From NCBI RefSeq assembly GCF_950295315.1, contig NC_080179.1, forward strand, positions 75,044,368 through 75,108,367: a stretch of DNA of 64,000 nt. Direction: 5' to 3'. Each line of letters begins with the position of its first letter. The first letter of the stretch is position 1. The position numbers and the translations under genes are program-made. The notes below the pieces were generated by a model. That model was not told the origin of the DNA, ran no database searches, and was given only the letters and a program-made list of their open reading frames with translations. This document shows positions 33,011 to 44,059 of this stretch, in pieces. Source of the stretch: Erinaceus europaeus. Lineage: Eukaryota; Chordata; Mammalia; Eulipotyphla; Erinaceidae.

Positions 33011-33489
33011 TGCACCAGCGCTCTGCATTGGCGGAATCTCCAGCCCTTTCCCTCTCACACCGCCCCCCCCCCCCAACAGCAGCCTCCTCTCCTTCTACCA
33101 TCTCTGCTATGCAAACACCCAGAACTTTCAGAGCCGCGCCCTCCCACCTCTGACTTTTATTCCTTAAGGAAACGGAGTCCTGGGGAATCTCAGTCACGTG
33201 TGCGCACTCAGCAGCTGATGTGCGGGGCCTGTGGGCTGTGTGTGTGTGTGTGTGGGGGGGGGGGTGATCTCCGGTCTAGAGCGCAGTTGGGGGGGGTGAC
33301 TTCTGGTCTAGAGCTCAGCGCTCTCTCCCACTCCCTGCCTGTTCCGGTGCTATATGTCCTCCTTAGAGCACAGACACTCCACCCAAAATCCCTGCTGTCT
33401 TCTTCCTGTTCTTTAAGGAGATGAGGCCCAGCCAGCAGGCAATGACCAAAGGCAGTTGGGCAGCGCACCCGGTAGAGGGCTTTGTTTTG
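33011..33489. other. Unique sequence with small simple repeats
   Basis: Includes a C-run near 33062-33074, (GT)n at 33235-33252 and G9. No exon is supported. Confidence 0.6.
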
Positions 33490-34018
33490 TTTTTATTTAT
33501 TTTTTTATTATCTGTATTTACTTATTGGATAGAGACAGACAGAAATCGAGAGGGAAATGAGTGGTAGAAATGGAGAGAAACAGGAGTCTCAGGCGGTAGT
33601 GCAGCAGGTTAAGCGCACGTGGCGCAAAGCACAAGGACCAACATAAGGATCCCAGTTCAAGCCCCCGGCTCCCCACCTGCAGGGGAGTCGCTTCCCAGGC
33701 GGTGAAGCAGGTCTGCAGGTGTCTGTCTTTCTCTCCCCCTCTCTGTCTTCCCCTCCTCTCTCCGTTTCTCTCTGATCTATCCAACAATGATGACATCAAT
33801 AACTACAACAATAAAACAACAAGGGCAACAAAAGGGAATAAATAAAAAGTAAATATTTTAAAAAGAAGAAGAAATGGAGAGAGATGAAAGACACCTGCAG
33901 CACTGTTTCACCAGACTTAAAACGTTCCCCCCTGCAGGTGAGGACCAGGAGCTTGAACCCAGGTCCTTGAGCATTGTAACCTGCGCTCAACCAGGTGTGT
34001 CAGTCACCACCTAGCCCC
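33490..34018 (-). mobile_element. SINE-B, reverse, split by SINE-A
   Basis: Tail part 33490-33578 (TTTATTATCTGTATTTACTT) and head part 33870-34018 (ending CCACCTAGCCCCC). Confidence 0.88.
33579..33869 (+). mobile_element. SINE-A nested in SINE-B, 13-bp TSD
   Basis: AGAAATGGAGAGA at 33566-33578 and 33870-33882, so this SINE-A is younger than the host SINE-B. Confidence 0.92.
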
Positions 34019-34268
34019 CATGCTTAAGGATTGTTCAAGACACCACCAGCCCCTACCAACCCCATCCCCACCTGCAGGTGTCTCATTCCTTCTTTACTTT
34101 CCCCTTCTCTCTCTATTAATTTCCGTCTTGTCAAATAAAAAAGAATGGAAGAGAAAGAGAGAAACAGAGAGAGGAAGGGAAGGAGTGAGGGAGGGAGAGT
34201 CTCTGGGAGCAGTGGGTTCAATTAGTCATGCAAGCACTGAGCCCCAAGCAATAACTCTGGTGGCAAAA
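34014..34268 (+). mobile_element. SINE-B, rearranged, with 3' module
   Basis: Box-B area lost; CCCCACCTGCAGGTGTCTC, CT-rich body, then module (GGGAGCAGTGGGTTCAAT to ACTCTGGTGGCA) and (CAAAAA)n at 34264-34294. Confidence 0.7.
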
Positions 34269-34292
34269 ACAAAAAACAAAAACAAAAACAAA

Positions 34293-34580
34293 AAACGTGC
34301 TGGGCAGTGGCACGCTATGGTGAATGCACACATTACAGTGCTCAGAGACCAGGATTACAGCCTGCAGAGGGGATGTTTTGTAGCTAGTGAAGCAGGTTTG
34401 CAGGAGTCTATCTTTCTCTCTGCCTCTCTATACCCCCAACCCCTCTCTCAATTTCTTCCTGTCCTATAAAATAAATGATTATTTTTTTAAAAGGATAAAA
34501 AGACCTCTGGGAGCTGTGGATTTGTGGATTTATACTGTGGGCACTGAGCCCCAGAGGTAATCTTGGTGGCAATCAAATAA
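34293..34580 (+). mobile_element. SINE-B with 3' module
   Basis: Head GTGCTGGGCAGTGGCACGC; module GGGAGCTGTGGATTTGTGG to ATCTTGGTGGCA. Confidence 0.75.
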
Positions 34581-35394
34581 TGAGAGGAAAAAGGAAAAAA
34601 AATCTGGTGAACCCAGAGAGCCACAATATTTTTATGACCAATAAAATCTTTAAATTATCCTTTACTTGAAGAAAGCAAGAGAAAAACTCCTGCCAGGATC
34701 ATATGCGTCTTTATAAAAGCACCTTTGTAAATAATTAGATATAATAAAATGCCTTTATTTATTTATATCAGAAGGGTATAATATTAATACCAGGAAGAGG
34801 GCCAGGGGCCCTTGGGTGTCATTCTTTAGTGGCTCTAAGCCTTCAATTTCCAGTCTCAGGCAAACCTCAGAGTGGCTTCCCTACCAGCAGTTGTGGAGAG
34901 ACTGGCGGCTTCTGCCAGCAGAGACCCTTGAACAGAAGGTGGCTGGTGAGGCCCACGTCTGCCTTAGCCATTGCGACTGCCAGCCAGGCAAGGGGACTGC
35001 ACTGTGTGGGACATAGGCCAGATGCAGGGATGCGAAGTGTCCCTCCCACACAGACACCCAAGGATTGACACACACGGAGATCGAGACTGCATGCAAGGGC
35101 AGACTCTGCTTCTTCCTCAAGATTCTTCTGCATTTTCTGCATTTCCTGGGCTCCATTCATCCTGTTAGGTCCCCTGGCTGGAAAACCAGTCAAGCACTCC
35201 TCCTACCTTCTCCCTCCCTCCTTCCTTTCTTCTCTTCCTCCCTTCTTTCCCCCATTCCCCCTTCCCCCATCCCCCCCTTCCCCCCTTCCCCCATTCCCTC
35301 CTTCCCCACCACTCTTTCAGGAATAGCCCCAGTGTGTTTCAACCATTTTGTGACAAGGGACCTTGGGGAAAGAGGCCACTTTTCTTTTATTTAA
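34581..35394. other. No gene; pyrimidine tract at the end
   Basis: AT-rich to 34800, then unique sequence; a C/T tract (CCTTCCCCC units) at 35185-35322. Confidence 0.6.
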
Positions 35395-35770
35395 TTATCT
35401 TTATTTATAAAATGGAAATATTGACAAGACTATAGGGGGTACAACTCCACACAATTCCCACCCCCCAGAACTCCATATCCCATCCCCTCCCCTGACAGCT
35501 TTCCTATTCTTTATCCCTCTGGGAGTATGGACCCAGGGTCATTGTGGGGTGCAGAAGGCAGAAGGTCTGGCTTCTGTAAGTGCTCTCCACTTTACATGGA
35601 TGTTGGCAGGTCGATCCATCCTCCCAGACTCTCTCTCTCTCTTTCCCTAGTGGGGTAGGGGTCTGAGGAGGTGAGGTTCCAAGACACATGGTGGGGTCGT
35701 CTGCCCAGGGAAGTCAGGTTGGCATCATGGTATCATCTGGAACCTGGTGGCTAAAAAAAAAAAAAGTTAA
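35395..35770 (-). mobile_element. Family F, longest copy, reverse
   Basis: On the minus strand it runs from an A13-adjacent TAGCCACCAGGTTCCAG end through CTTCTGCACCCCACAATG and CCATACTCCCAGAGGGAT to an ATAAATAAAGATAATTAAAT tail. It is the best template for the family and has no long open frame. Confidence 0.75.
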
Positions 35771-36453
35771 AATATAACGCAGAACAAACTGTTGAAAAAG
35801 AGGCCACTTTTCAAGTAGAAGGAGCAAGTTTTAGTCCCCAAGTAAGTCTCAAGCTCGGGGACCTGCAGACAGATGACTTTTCAGGTAGTGTCCTCACTGC
35901 AACCGGGGAGAGCTGGGAGCCACACTGGGGAAATACCCCAGGGTGCAGAATGGCAAGAGAAACTCCTTCTCTTGCAACTGCGATACAGGCAAAGTTGTCA
36001 CATTCTGAGCCCTGAGGGGTAGGAGGATCAGCAATGGGATAGCCAGCCGGTGCATTGGCCAGCATCTCTCTCCCTCCCTCCCTTCCACCCCTCACTTCCC
36101 CCCTCCCCTTTCCCCCAGGCCTTAAGCAAACCACAGGTGGCTCAGCACCAATAGAGAGTGTCCCAGGCATTTCTGGTCCAAGCCACTAATGGTTTGTCAC
36201 AAAGGGAAAGAAGAGAAAAGGACATAGAAAGGAATTAAGAAGGGTGGCCTTTATCTGGGACAATGGGGACTTTCTTTTCTGTCTTTGCAGTTTGTGCCTC
36301 CAGCCAGGAATACAGTGGGTACTGCTTCTGAGCATCCTAGGACCTCCTCCCATCTGGGGGTCCTGCCCAAAGCCCTCATGTGCCTATTACCCCCCCACCC
36401 CACCCACTGAACACACAGAGGTCAGGACCACAGACGGTGGCCTGAGCTGGGAC
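35771..36453. other. No gene recognised
   Basis: Unique; C-rich runs near 36095-36120 and 36390-36410. Confidence 0.55.
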
Positions 36454-36521
36454 ATGGAGTTATTGCTGCTGCTTCTCGGGGTGTCACTTGCCTTGGCATA
36501 CCCCAAGGAAAGACATGGGTG
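36454..36521 (+). CDS. Signal-peptide-like exon candidate
   Basis: GGGACATGG start, then M-E-L-L-L-L-L-L-G-V-S-L-A-L-A followed by Y-P-K-E-R-H-G, a textbook secretory signal pattern with a cleavage site after A-L-A. The exon would end in ATGG before GTGAGG, a donor consensus at 36520-36525. It is on the opposite strand to AMER3 and I do not recognise the gene. Chance is a real possibility, since leucine-rich frames are common and no partner exon is visible. Confidence 0.22.
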
Positions 36522-36721
36522 AGGGGAGAAAAGAACCCTCTGGGCTGAGCCCTAGCCCCCGGGAAGCCAGCAGTTTCACTGGGCTGGGAAAGCTGGGAGC
36601 TGGTGAGAGAAGGAATGAGAGACTGTTAGCTGTACTCTCCTCAGGGTGTGGGTCTTTCCCTCTCAGTAGCTTTGTCTGTTTCAAGTCCATTTGATTGCTG
36701 CTTTTATAAGAAACGACACCA

Positions 36722-36965
36722 GAGGGACGGGGAGCGGCACACCCTGTAGAAGGCACACGCTACTACCTGCAGGGCGAGACTTCAGAGTGGTGGAGCAGTG
36801 CTGCAGGTGTCTCCTCTCCGTCTCTTTCTTCCTCTCTCTCTCTCTCTGTCTCTTTTTCTCTCTCCCTAACTCTTATCCTCTATTTTTTTTTTTTAAAAAA
36901 AAGGTCTCTGGGGAACAGTGGAGATACACAATCACTGAACCCCAGAGATAACCCTGGGAGAAAGA
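36722..36965 (+). mobile_element. SINE-B, diverged, with 3' module
   Basis: GACGGGGAGCGGCACACC head, deleted box B, (CT)n, A-run at 36894-36902, then GGAACAGTGG to ACCCTGGGAG module. Confidence 0.7.
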
Positions 36966-38656
36966 GAGAGAGAGATACAATCAAGTAAAAGAAGTGGGGT
37001 CTCAAATGTACAAGGTAGGCGCTCCCTGCCATGAAGCCCACTGGCCTGTTGCTGCGTAGAGGGACCCCTAGCACACTTCTCTCCCTACCACACCCTGCCA
37101 GCCCCCTGCATTGTGGGGGGTTCTAGAAAAAAGACTGTGTGAAGCCCCTCACTTATAGGGGTACTCACTGCTGCAGGTGTTGAAGTGAGGCCCTGAGTCC
37201 ATGACCAGAGCAGACAAATGATGTCCTTATGTCCTCACGTCCCCATGTACCCACATTCCCCCTTCTCTGAATCATCGACAGTGAGGTGATGCCCAAGGGA
37301 GGGTTGGCACCTGTTCCCTGGAGTTTTGTGCAAGCTGTGGCATAAGCAGAGTGTGCTGTAAGTTTTAGAGCTTCTGAGAGTCTGAAGGGGGACTGAGGCA
37401 GTAGTGGCTGGAGTGAAAGGCCCAGAGAGGCACGGGGAAGGGATTGGCCCTCCCGGTGCTGGCAGACTCAGGGTGTGGGCTCTGTCCTCTCCTGGAGCCA
37501 GGGCTGCGGGACACTGAGTCAGCACAGGGCGCCTGGGCAGAGGAGAGCCAGCCTGGGCCGGAAGGCGCCGTCTCCAGGGAGACATCATGCAGCCTGGACT
37601 CAAAAGAGCCAGACCAGAAAGGGCTTTTGTGCCCACAGAGGGGTTTTAGGCTTGACTGGGTGGAGGGCGGAGGGAGGTGGTGGACACAGGGAAGAAATGT
37701 TCATTGTGGGAAGAGGATGCCCACCCATCCCCTCTCTAGGCAACAGCAAGCTACTTGGATCCTGGACCCCAGAGCTGGGGCTGGGGGTGGGGAGGCGGTG
37801 CCTGTGAGTAGCACCCCATTCTAGGCATTAGAAGCTCGGCCTGAACCTGTCAGGGTGGAGGGTACTGGAGACGCTTGTCTGCAATGATGTTATTCCCAGG
37901 ACAGAGCCTTGTTGCCTCCCACTAGGGGACACCCAGGCTTTGTGTAAGGAGGAGTCTTGGTGACAGAGCCACCCCACAGATGGAGGGTGGGGTGGTGAGA
38001 ATCGAGAGAATCTCTCCTCTGGGGAAGAGTCTGGCCCTAGTACTGCTGAAATCCGGGGCCCAGCGGTCTGGGTTACCCTTATCTCCAGTATCTCAGACCT
38101 GTCCCCTCCACCCCACTCCTGTCCCCTGGCCAACCCAATAACGAGTCGAATGTGTCCCCGAAAACTGATCTGAGAGCTGGTCCTGGGGTCCCTGCCCTTT
38201 CTGTACCCTCTCCACACAGTGTGAACTCTGGACACCCAGCCATGGGGCAGCCGCTAGGTCCCTGGGCCTGGAAGCCAGGCCACGGCTCCTCACAGCAACG
38301 GTGCACACAGGGAGAAACCCGCAGCCGACTCGGGCCTGGCCTGGCTGCCTGCCACAGTAATTGTGTATGACACCCCCACGTGGGGCAGTGGTGCCCCCTG
38401 CTTGCCCACAGGGCTCCAACCAGACCCAGAGAAGGAATGTGAGCCCCCCTCACCCTCATTCATCATGGGGGGCCCACCGAGTCTGGGTGACTCACCCTCC
38501 CATACAAAGCAGGCGGCTGGGGGAGATTGACAGTCTGCTGCATAGTCCGCTCTGCGGCCCGTGAATGGGTTCTCACACAGCCGGTGAGGCTTCAGACAAA
38601 AAGGCCGTTTGTGCAGTTCAGAACTACTGGGAGCCCAGCAAGATAAGATCCGGGCG
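36966..38656. other. Unique GC-rich sequence, no supported gene
   Basis: Several long overlapping open frames reflect high GC. No recognised domain, although isolated acceptor- and donor-like sites occur. Confidence 0.55.
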
Positions 38657-38905
38657 GGGGGCGGCAGGTGGCTCACTTCACCATGCTCAAGGACCTGGGC
38701 TAAAGTCCCTAGTCCCCAGGTGGGAACACCTGTAGGAGGAAGCTTTCTGAGCAGTGAAGCAGTGCTGCCTGTGCCTCTCCTTCTCTCTTAATCTCGCTGT
38801 CTCTCATCCTCTATTAAAAATGGAGAAAAAGAGGGGGAATGACTCCACCTGTGAAGCCATGCAAAATCCCAGCCATAACTCTTGTGGCAAAAGAGACAGA
38901 AAAAG
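38657..38905 (+). mobile_element. SINE-B with 3' module, diverged
   Basis: Short head (GGCGGCAGGTGGCTCAC), TAAAGTCCCTAGTCCCC, CT-rich body, AAAAATGGAGAAAAAGAG, degraded module; ends in a GGGGA purine tract (38917-38946). Confidence 0.68.
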
Positions 38906-38944
38906 AGAAGGAAAGGGGGGAGGGGGGAGGGGAGGGGAGGGAGA

Positions 38945-39180
38945 AGGCTAGGCCGTGGTGTACATGGGACCCGGGTTCAAGACTCCAGTCCCCATCTACA
39001 GGGCAGAAGCGTTGTACGTGGTGAAGCGGCGCTGTATGTATGTGACTCCTATCTGTCTCCTCCTCACTTCCCAATTTCTGTCTCCAAAAAAAGAAAGGAA
39101 AAAAAAAGGATTATCACCAGAAGTAGTGGATTCTTCATGTAGACATGAAGGCCCAGCAATAACCCTGGTAGCAGTAAAAA
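38945..39180 (+). mobile_element. SINE-B-like with 3' module
   Basis: GGTTCAAGACTCCAGTCCCC box-B region, CT-rich body, module AGTAGTGGATTCTTCATG to AACCCTGGTAGC, (AAT)n tail. Confidence 0.68.
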
Positions 39181-39187
39181 TAATAAT

Positions 39188-39470
39188 AATAAGCGCAGGT
39201 GGTACAAAGCACAAGGGCTGGCATAAGGATCCGGGTTCGAGCCCCTGGATCCCCACCTGCAGGGGAGTCGCTTCACAGGCGGTGAAGCAGGTCTGCAGGT
39301 GTCTGTCTTTCTCTCCCCCTCTCTGTCTTTCCCTCCTCTCTCCATTTCTCTCTGTTCTATCCAACAACAACGACATCAATCATAACTACAACAATAATAA
39401 CTACAACAATAAAACAACAGGGGCAACAAAAGGGAATACATAAATAAATATTTAAAATAATAATAATAAT
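39188..39470 (+). mobile_element. SINE-A, 5' truncated
   Basis: Starts at AAGCGCAGGTGGTACAAAG, lacking box A; box B and the 3' parts are near consensus. AATAATAATAATA on both sides suggests insertion in the preceding tail. Confidence 0.9.
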
Positions 39471-39828
39471 AGCTATTTAAAAGAGACTGAGAGAGAGCCT
39501 GGGTGGCCATGTGATCATGCATGTTCTGTCTGTGCAGGTGTGTGGGGCTGAACTTAAGCCCCCTTCAGAGAAAGATGCCTCAAACAAGCTCCAGTGTACC
39601 CAGAACGCTCAGCCTTGCTGTGTGGTAACCACGGCTCTGTGTGTCCTGAGGTGACCCTGGAGACACCTGGCCAGGGTTTGAGCCCAGCCTCCCCTCCACG
39701 CTCTCTGTGGCCTACCCATGCTGATGTGAGCAGGGCTGTTTTCTGGACCCTCCCTGCCCAGTGGGGCGGCCATGCATGGTGACAGTCTCCCAAGCAGCAC
39801 CCTTGGCTGAAGAGAATTCTCAGGCTGA
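39471..39828. other. No gene recognised
   Basis: Unique sequence between SINE-A and the LTR. Confidence 0.6.
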
Positions 39829-40205
39829 TGTTGGTCTGCTTCTAAATCCCGCTTATAAGACCTTCTGTTTTTATCTTCACATTAGGTTCGCTTGTATTAC
39901 TTACGATGTATTCTACTGACATAACCACTGCTAACTAAGCACTCCCCTGCCTCTGGGACACTGGTTTAATCCTCACTGGTTCCCGCTTTTCCCTTCTCCC
40001 GGCCCCCTATCCTACATACTTCCTTGTTCCTGACTCTTCCGCCTCAGGAGAGATGCAGGAGAGAATTGTGTTGTGATTAGAAGAGATTAGATTGTTGAAC
40101 CAAATCCCTGCTCGTCAATAAAGAGATACTGCTTCCCAGCTCAGCCACGAGTCCCTGGCCATCTCTCTCTCCCGCCCGTGAGGCTATCCCATCTCCATGT
40201 CAGCA
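39829..40205 (+). mobile_element. LTR of an endogenous retrovirus, probably solo
   Basis: Begins TGTTGGTCTGCTTCTAAA, matching the start of the LTR at 63706 (minus). AATAAAGAGATACTGC at 40117 and GAGTCCCTGGCCATC to CCCGTGAGG match its R-U5. The 3' boundary is uncertain and no TSD was found, so the element is older or recombined. Confidence 0.72.
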
Positions 40206-40348
40206 GAGGGATCTCGTGCGGAAATCATAGAGCGTTCGGTGTGTCGGGAGCCAGCTTCAGTTCTCACATGAATTCAGTGGAGAGGCAGCTCTTCCTGCTA
40301 CCACTCTTCCCTCCTGGCACAGACTGAGGGCCGAAAGAGGCTGGCGCT

Positions 40349-40480
40349 GAACTGAGGAAGACAGCATAGTGGTGATGCCACTGACTTTCATGGCTGAGGC
40401 TCCAGGGTCCCAGGTTCAATCTCCAATACCACCATAAGCCAGAGCTGAGTAGTGCTCTGGTGAAAAGAAGCGGGGAGGAA
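40349..40480 (+). mobile_element. SINE-D
   Basis: AACTGAGGAAGACAGCATAGTGG head, GGTTCAATCTCCAATACC box B. Confidence 0.75.
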
Positions 40481-40541
40481 GAGGAGACACTTTGCTGATC
40501 TCATTTGTTGTCACTAGATGGACTGCATTCAGAGTTAGGAC

Positions 40542-40725
40542 TGGACTGGCAAAATAGTTCACTTGGACAGTGTGTTGCTTTGCCATGTATATGACCCAGG
40601 TTCAAGCCCGGTCCCCACCACGCTGAAGGAAGCTTCCATGCTGTGTTCTCATTCTCTCCCCCTCTCTGCCTCCCTGTCTCTATCTAAAAGATGAAGAAGG
40701 AGGAGGAGGAGGAGAAGGAGGAGGA
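40542..40725 (+). mobile_element. SINE-E with (GGA)n tail
   Basis: GACTGGCAAAATAGTTCACTTG head, ATATGACCCAGGTTCAAGCC; ends in GGA triplets at 40694-40730. Confidence 0.82.
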
Positions 40726-40769
40726 GAAGAGTTAGGACAAGGGCAAGGCTCCCCGCTCAGATGCATACT

Positions 40770-40875
40770 TGCTGTGTGTGTGCGGAGCAAATCTCTCTGT
40801 GATCCAAAGTCCTTATCTGTAAAACCTGCACAGTGACTGCACAGACCTTATAGGGCTGTTTCGAGAATAAAAGCA
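40770..40875 (+). mobile_element. MIR-like ancient SINE
   Basis: CCAAAGTCCTTATCTGTAAA and TATAGGGCTGTTTCGAG follow the MIR core pattern. Confidence 0.5.
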
Positions 40876-41009
40876 GACAGTGGGCTGAAGGTGCAAGTTC
40901 CATATATGTCATCTGCACTATTGCTCTTTGCTCACTCTATTATAGCTTGCTTGGTTTGCTCTCAAGGGTTATCACTGGGGCCCCATAACTACACAGTCCC
41001 ACCACTATT

Positions 41010-41205
41010 GATGGACTCTCTATTTTTGTTCTTGTTAAATAGAGAGAGAGACATAGAGAGGAGGAGAGACACCTCAACACTGCCCGGCTGCTCGTGAAGC
41101 TTCCCGTTTGCTTGGTGCTCCCACGTAGTGACCAGGGACTTGAACCCAGGTCCTCAGGTTTAGTAAGGTATGTCCTCTACCAGGTAAGCTATCTCCCACC
41201 CCTGC
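41010..41205 (-). mobile_element. Diverged SINE, reverse (E/B-like)
   Basis: GTTAAATAGAGAGAGAGAC, CACCTCAACACTGCCCGG and GGACTTGAACCCAGGTCC. Confidence 0.65.
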
Positions 41206-41695
41206 ACAGTGGCTTAATGTCATCCCAGCCAGCTATCCTCCCCCAGTTCCCCAGGACGCAAGCACTGCCCCTAGTTCCTCCAGTAGCCCCCAGCCCACCG
41301 TCCTCTGGATGGAATGTCCCCCACTGTGTTTCACTGCAGAGCACCCAGTCCAACACGGGATCCCAGCTTCTGGAAAGTTCTGAGGAAGGCTCTGGGCGAG
41401 TTGTGTCACAGCTCCAGAAGCCCTCCTCCACCACCACCTCCAGCCTCCTTGTCTTGTCAGAGACAGTTGGCCCCCAGCTCACAGTGGCTGTGTGTGTGGC
41501 AGGGTGGTTCTTCCCTCCTGGGAGTGGCCCCATCAGACCTCTGCTCTGGAGACAAGCTTGTGTTCTGCACCGTGGAGGGACAAGGCACTCCGACTTTACT
41601 CCTATAGTGTCATCATGATCATAAACATTGTTGTGTTGCTATTGTTGCTGTTGTTACTATTGTTCTTGTCACAAGTTCTTCATCCCTTTTCCAGC
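41206..41695. other. No gene; open frames without motif
   Basis: Unique; ends in a TTGTTGCTGTTG-type run that may be a SINE-A tail relic. Confidence 0.55.
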
Positions 41696-41699
41696 TGAC

Positions 41700-41850
41700 T
41701 TTTCAGAGAGAGACAGAGGACAGTGGAGGGAAAGACCACAGCATGAGACCTTCCTCCAGGCCAGGGGGATTGGGCATTAACTTGGATCATTGCCATGATA
41801 AATCAGGGGCACTATCCTGGTGAACTCTTTTACCAGCTCCTGTCATTTTT
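41700..41850 (-). mobile_element. SINE-E-like, reverse
   Basis: TTCAGAGAGAGACAGAGGAC body and ATTAACTTGGATCATTGCC core complement. Confidence 0.55.
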
Positions 41851-41872
41851 GTTTTTCTAGAGAAGCATTCAG

Positions 41873-42112
41873 AGGCCAGGTAATGGTACACCTGATTGAG
41901 CACACATGTTACCAGCACAAGGACCCAGGTTCAAACCCCTAGTCCCCAACTACAGGAGGAATGTTTCATAAAGCAGTGAGGCAGTGCTGCATCTCTGTGT
42001 GTGTGTGTGTGTGTGTCTTTCTCTCTCCCTTTCAGGTTTTATCTCTCTGTCTCTCTCTCTGTCTTTTTCTCTCCCTCTCAGGTTTTATCTCTCTGTGAAA
42101 AAAAAATAAATC
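41873..42112 (+). mobile_element. SINE-B with duplicated CT body
   Basis: Head GGCCAGGTAATGGTACACC. (GT)n at 41996-42017 and a repeated TCAGGTTTTATCTCTCTG segment (about 42032 and 42078). Confidence 0.78.
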
Positions 42113-42160
42113 AAAGAAAAGGAAAGGAAAATATCCTTTTAAAGAGAGAGAGAGAGGTAT

Positions 42161-42310
42161 GTTCAGTGTTGGGGAGAAAGCACAATGGCTATACAGAAAG
42201 ATTTTCAAGCCTGAGACTCTGAGGTCCCAGGCCCAACCATAAGTCAGAGGTGAGCAGTATTCCAGTTTAGAAGAAAAAAAAAAAGCAAATAAATAAATAT
42301 TTAACATTTT
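42161..42310 (+). mobile_element. SINE-D
   Basis: GTTGGGGAGAAAGCACAATGG head; part of box B lost. Confidence 0.72.
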
Positions 42311-43130
42311 AAAACGTGAGTATATTTTTAAAAGTGCAAAACACAGAAACGTTCAGTCTATATATAACCAATCTAGCATCCGTAGTAATAGACTTTCCTT
42401 TCTGTTACACACATGGCTTCAATTCACTGAAAACCCCAAAGCTTACAATGTGCACTTTTCAGTCATTGGAAATGGCCTGGGCAACGCAAGATCTTAGAAG
42501 GCTGAACCCCAGCCCCTCCCCTGCCAACACTGTGCTGTTGTTATCATGCATGTTAACTCCTCCTGTGTTTGAAATGGTGCAAACAGTGCTGTCATTGTGT
42601 GATGCCACCCACCCACTCATCTGGGTGGCAGCACACGCCACTCCCCCACTCCTCTCCGCAGCTCTGACTCCTCACTGGGGTCACCTTCTTCCTGCCAAAA
42701 AGCACACTCAATGGAATTCCAACAGCAAGGCTCTGTTGGTGGAGAATTTTCTGGCTTTGTTGATCGGACAATGTCTTTATTCCGCTTCCAGCTTCAGGAC
42801 TCTTTTCTCTACATATGAAGGTCCACGTTTGTGGTTCTGTTCTCTCGGTGAATCTGTGGTGTCACCCTTGGTCCAAGCACTGTCACTGTCTTTCACCACT
42901 GACACTGTCAAATCTGTTTGGGTTTTTTGCTTGTTTGGGTATATTTGTTTGTTTGTTGTCTCTGCTTTTTAGCAGTATGTTTTTCTTAGTTTGGTTTTCT
43001 GAGGTTTCTGGTATCTCTAAGAATGAGTGTCTCTTTATTTATCCTGACTCATAGTATTTCTTTAAGTCTCCCAGTTCTGAGGATTCATATTATTTAAGCA
43101 TTCTGGAAAGTACTTTCTACTATTTATTTA
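42311..43130. other. No gene; possibly old L1 relics
   Basis: The open plus-strand frame at about 42316-42972 has no recognisable domain. T-rich sequence after 42900 resembles decayed L1 complement, weakly. Confidence 0.4.
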
Positions 43131-43362
43131 TTTTGCCACCAAGGTTAGCTGGGGCATGGCGCCTACACTACAAATCCACTGCTCCCTGTGGCCATTTTTC
43201 CCATTTTTTTCTTTCTATTTTTATTTAACAGGATAGTAAGAAATTGAGAAGGGAGAGGAGATAGATACCTGCAGACCTGTTTCACTGCCTGCAGGCGCCA
43301 AGCGGAACCCTTGTTCATGAAGAACTATGCGCTTAACCAGGTGTGTCACTGCCCGGCCCTGT
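43131..43362 (-). mobile_element. SINE-A long form, old, reverse
   Basis: Diverged 3' module (GCTCCCTGTGGCC) and body; the head ends TGTCACTGCCCGGCCC. Confidence 0.72.
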
Positions 43363-43508
43363 CACTTTATCTCTTCCAATATTGCTTCTTCCCTCATTTT
43401 GCTCCTTTCCTTTGATTTCTCCAGTTAAAAGGGGTCCTATCTTCTCATATCACCTCTTGTAATTTCCATTTTCTTATCTCTGTACATTTGTTTATAAAGG
43501 TATTTTTT

Positions 43509-43799
43509 TTACTTTTTTTTTAGTATTTATTTTATTTATTTATTCCCTTTTGTTGCCCTTGTTGTTTTATTGTTGTAGTTATTATTGTTGTTGTCGTTGT
43601 TGGATAGGACAGAGAGAAATGGAGAGAGGAGGGGAAGACAGAGAGAGGGAGAGAAAGATAGACACCTGCAGACCTGCTTCACCGCCTGTGAAGCTACTCC
43701 CCTGCAGGTGGGGAGCCGGGGTTCAAACCGGGATCCTTATGCCGGTCCTTGCGCTTTGCGCCACCTGCGCTTAACCCGCTGCGCTACAGCCTGACTCCC
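43509..43799 (-). mobile_element. SINE-A, reverse, first of two at one site
   Basis: Preceded by TATAAAGGTATTTTTTT (43493) and followed by TATAAAGGTTTTTTT (43800), consistent with a TSD. Confidence 0.9.
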
Positions 43800-43814
43800 T
43801 ATAAAGGTTTTTTT

Positions 43815-44059
43815 ATTTTTTTATTTTTTATTTTTTTTCCTCCAGGGTTATTGCTGGGCTCGGTGCCTGCACCATGAATCCACCGCTCCTGGAGGCCATT
43901 TTTCCCCCTTTTTGTTGCCCTAGTTGTTGCAGCCGCAACCCGCCCGTGAAGCGACTCCCCTGCAGGTGGGGAGCCGGGGCTCGAACCGGGATCCTTACGC
44001 TGGTCCCTGCGCTTTGCGCCACGTGCGCTTAACCCACTGCGCCACTGCCAGACTCCCCC
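43815..44059 (-). mobile_element. SINE-A long form, reverse, second at same site
   Basis: Between TATAAAGGTTTTTTT at 43800 and again at 44060. Most of the CT-rich body is deleted, joining GTTGCAGCCGC directly to the box-B side. Confidence 0.88.

Noticed and set aside
32419..33197. Overlapping frames of 198-250 codons in the CpG island
   Set aside because: GC-rich, stop-poor DNA with CA repeats; no domain. Only the 13-codon exon with Kozak and donor has supporting signals.
35395..35770. Family F as a retroviral LTR
   Set aside because: No TG...CA ends; A-rich tail, variable 5' ends and a 14-bp TSD fit target-primed retroposition instead.
42316..42972. 218-codon plus-strand frame
   Set aside because: No recognised domain, no splice or promoter context, overlaps T-rich probable L1 relics.
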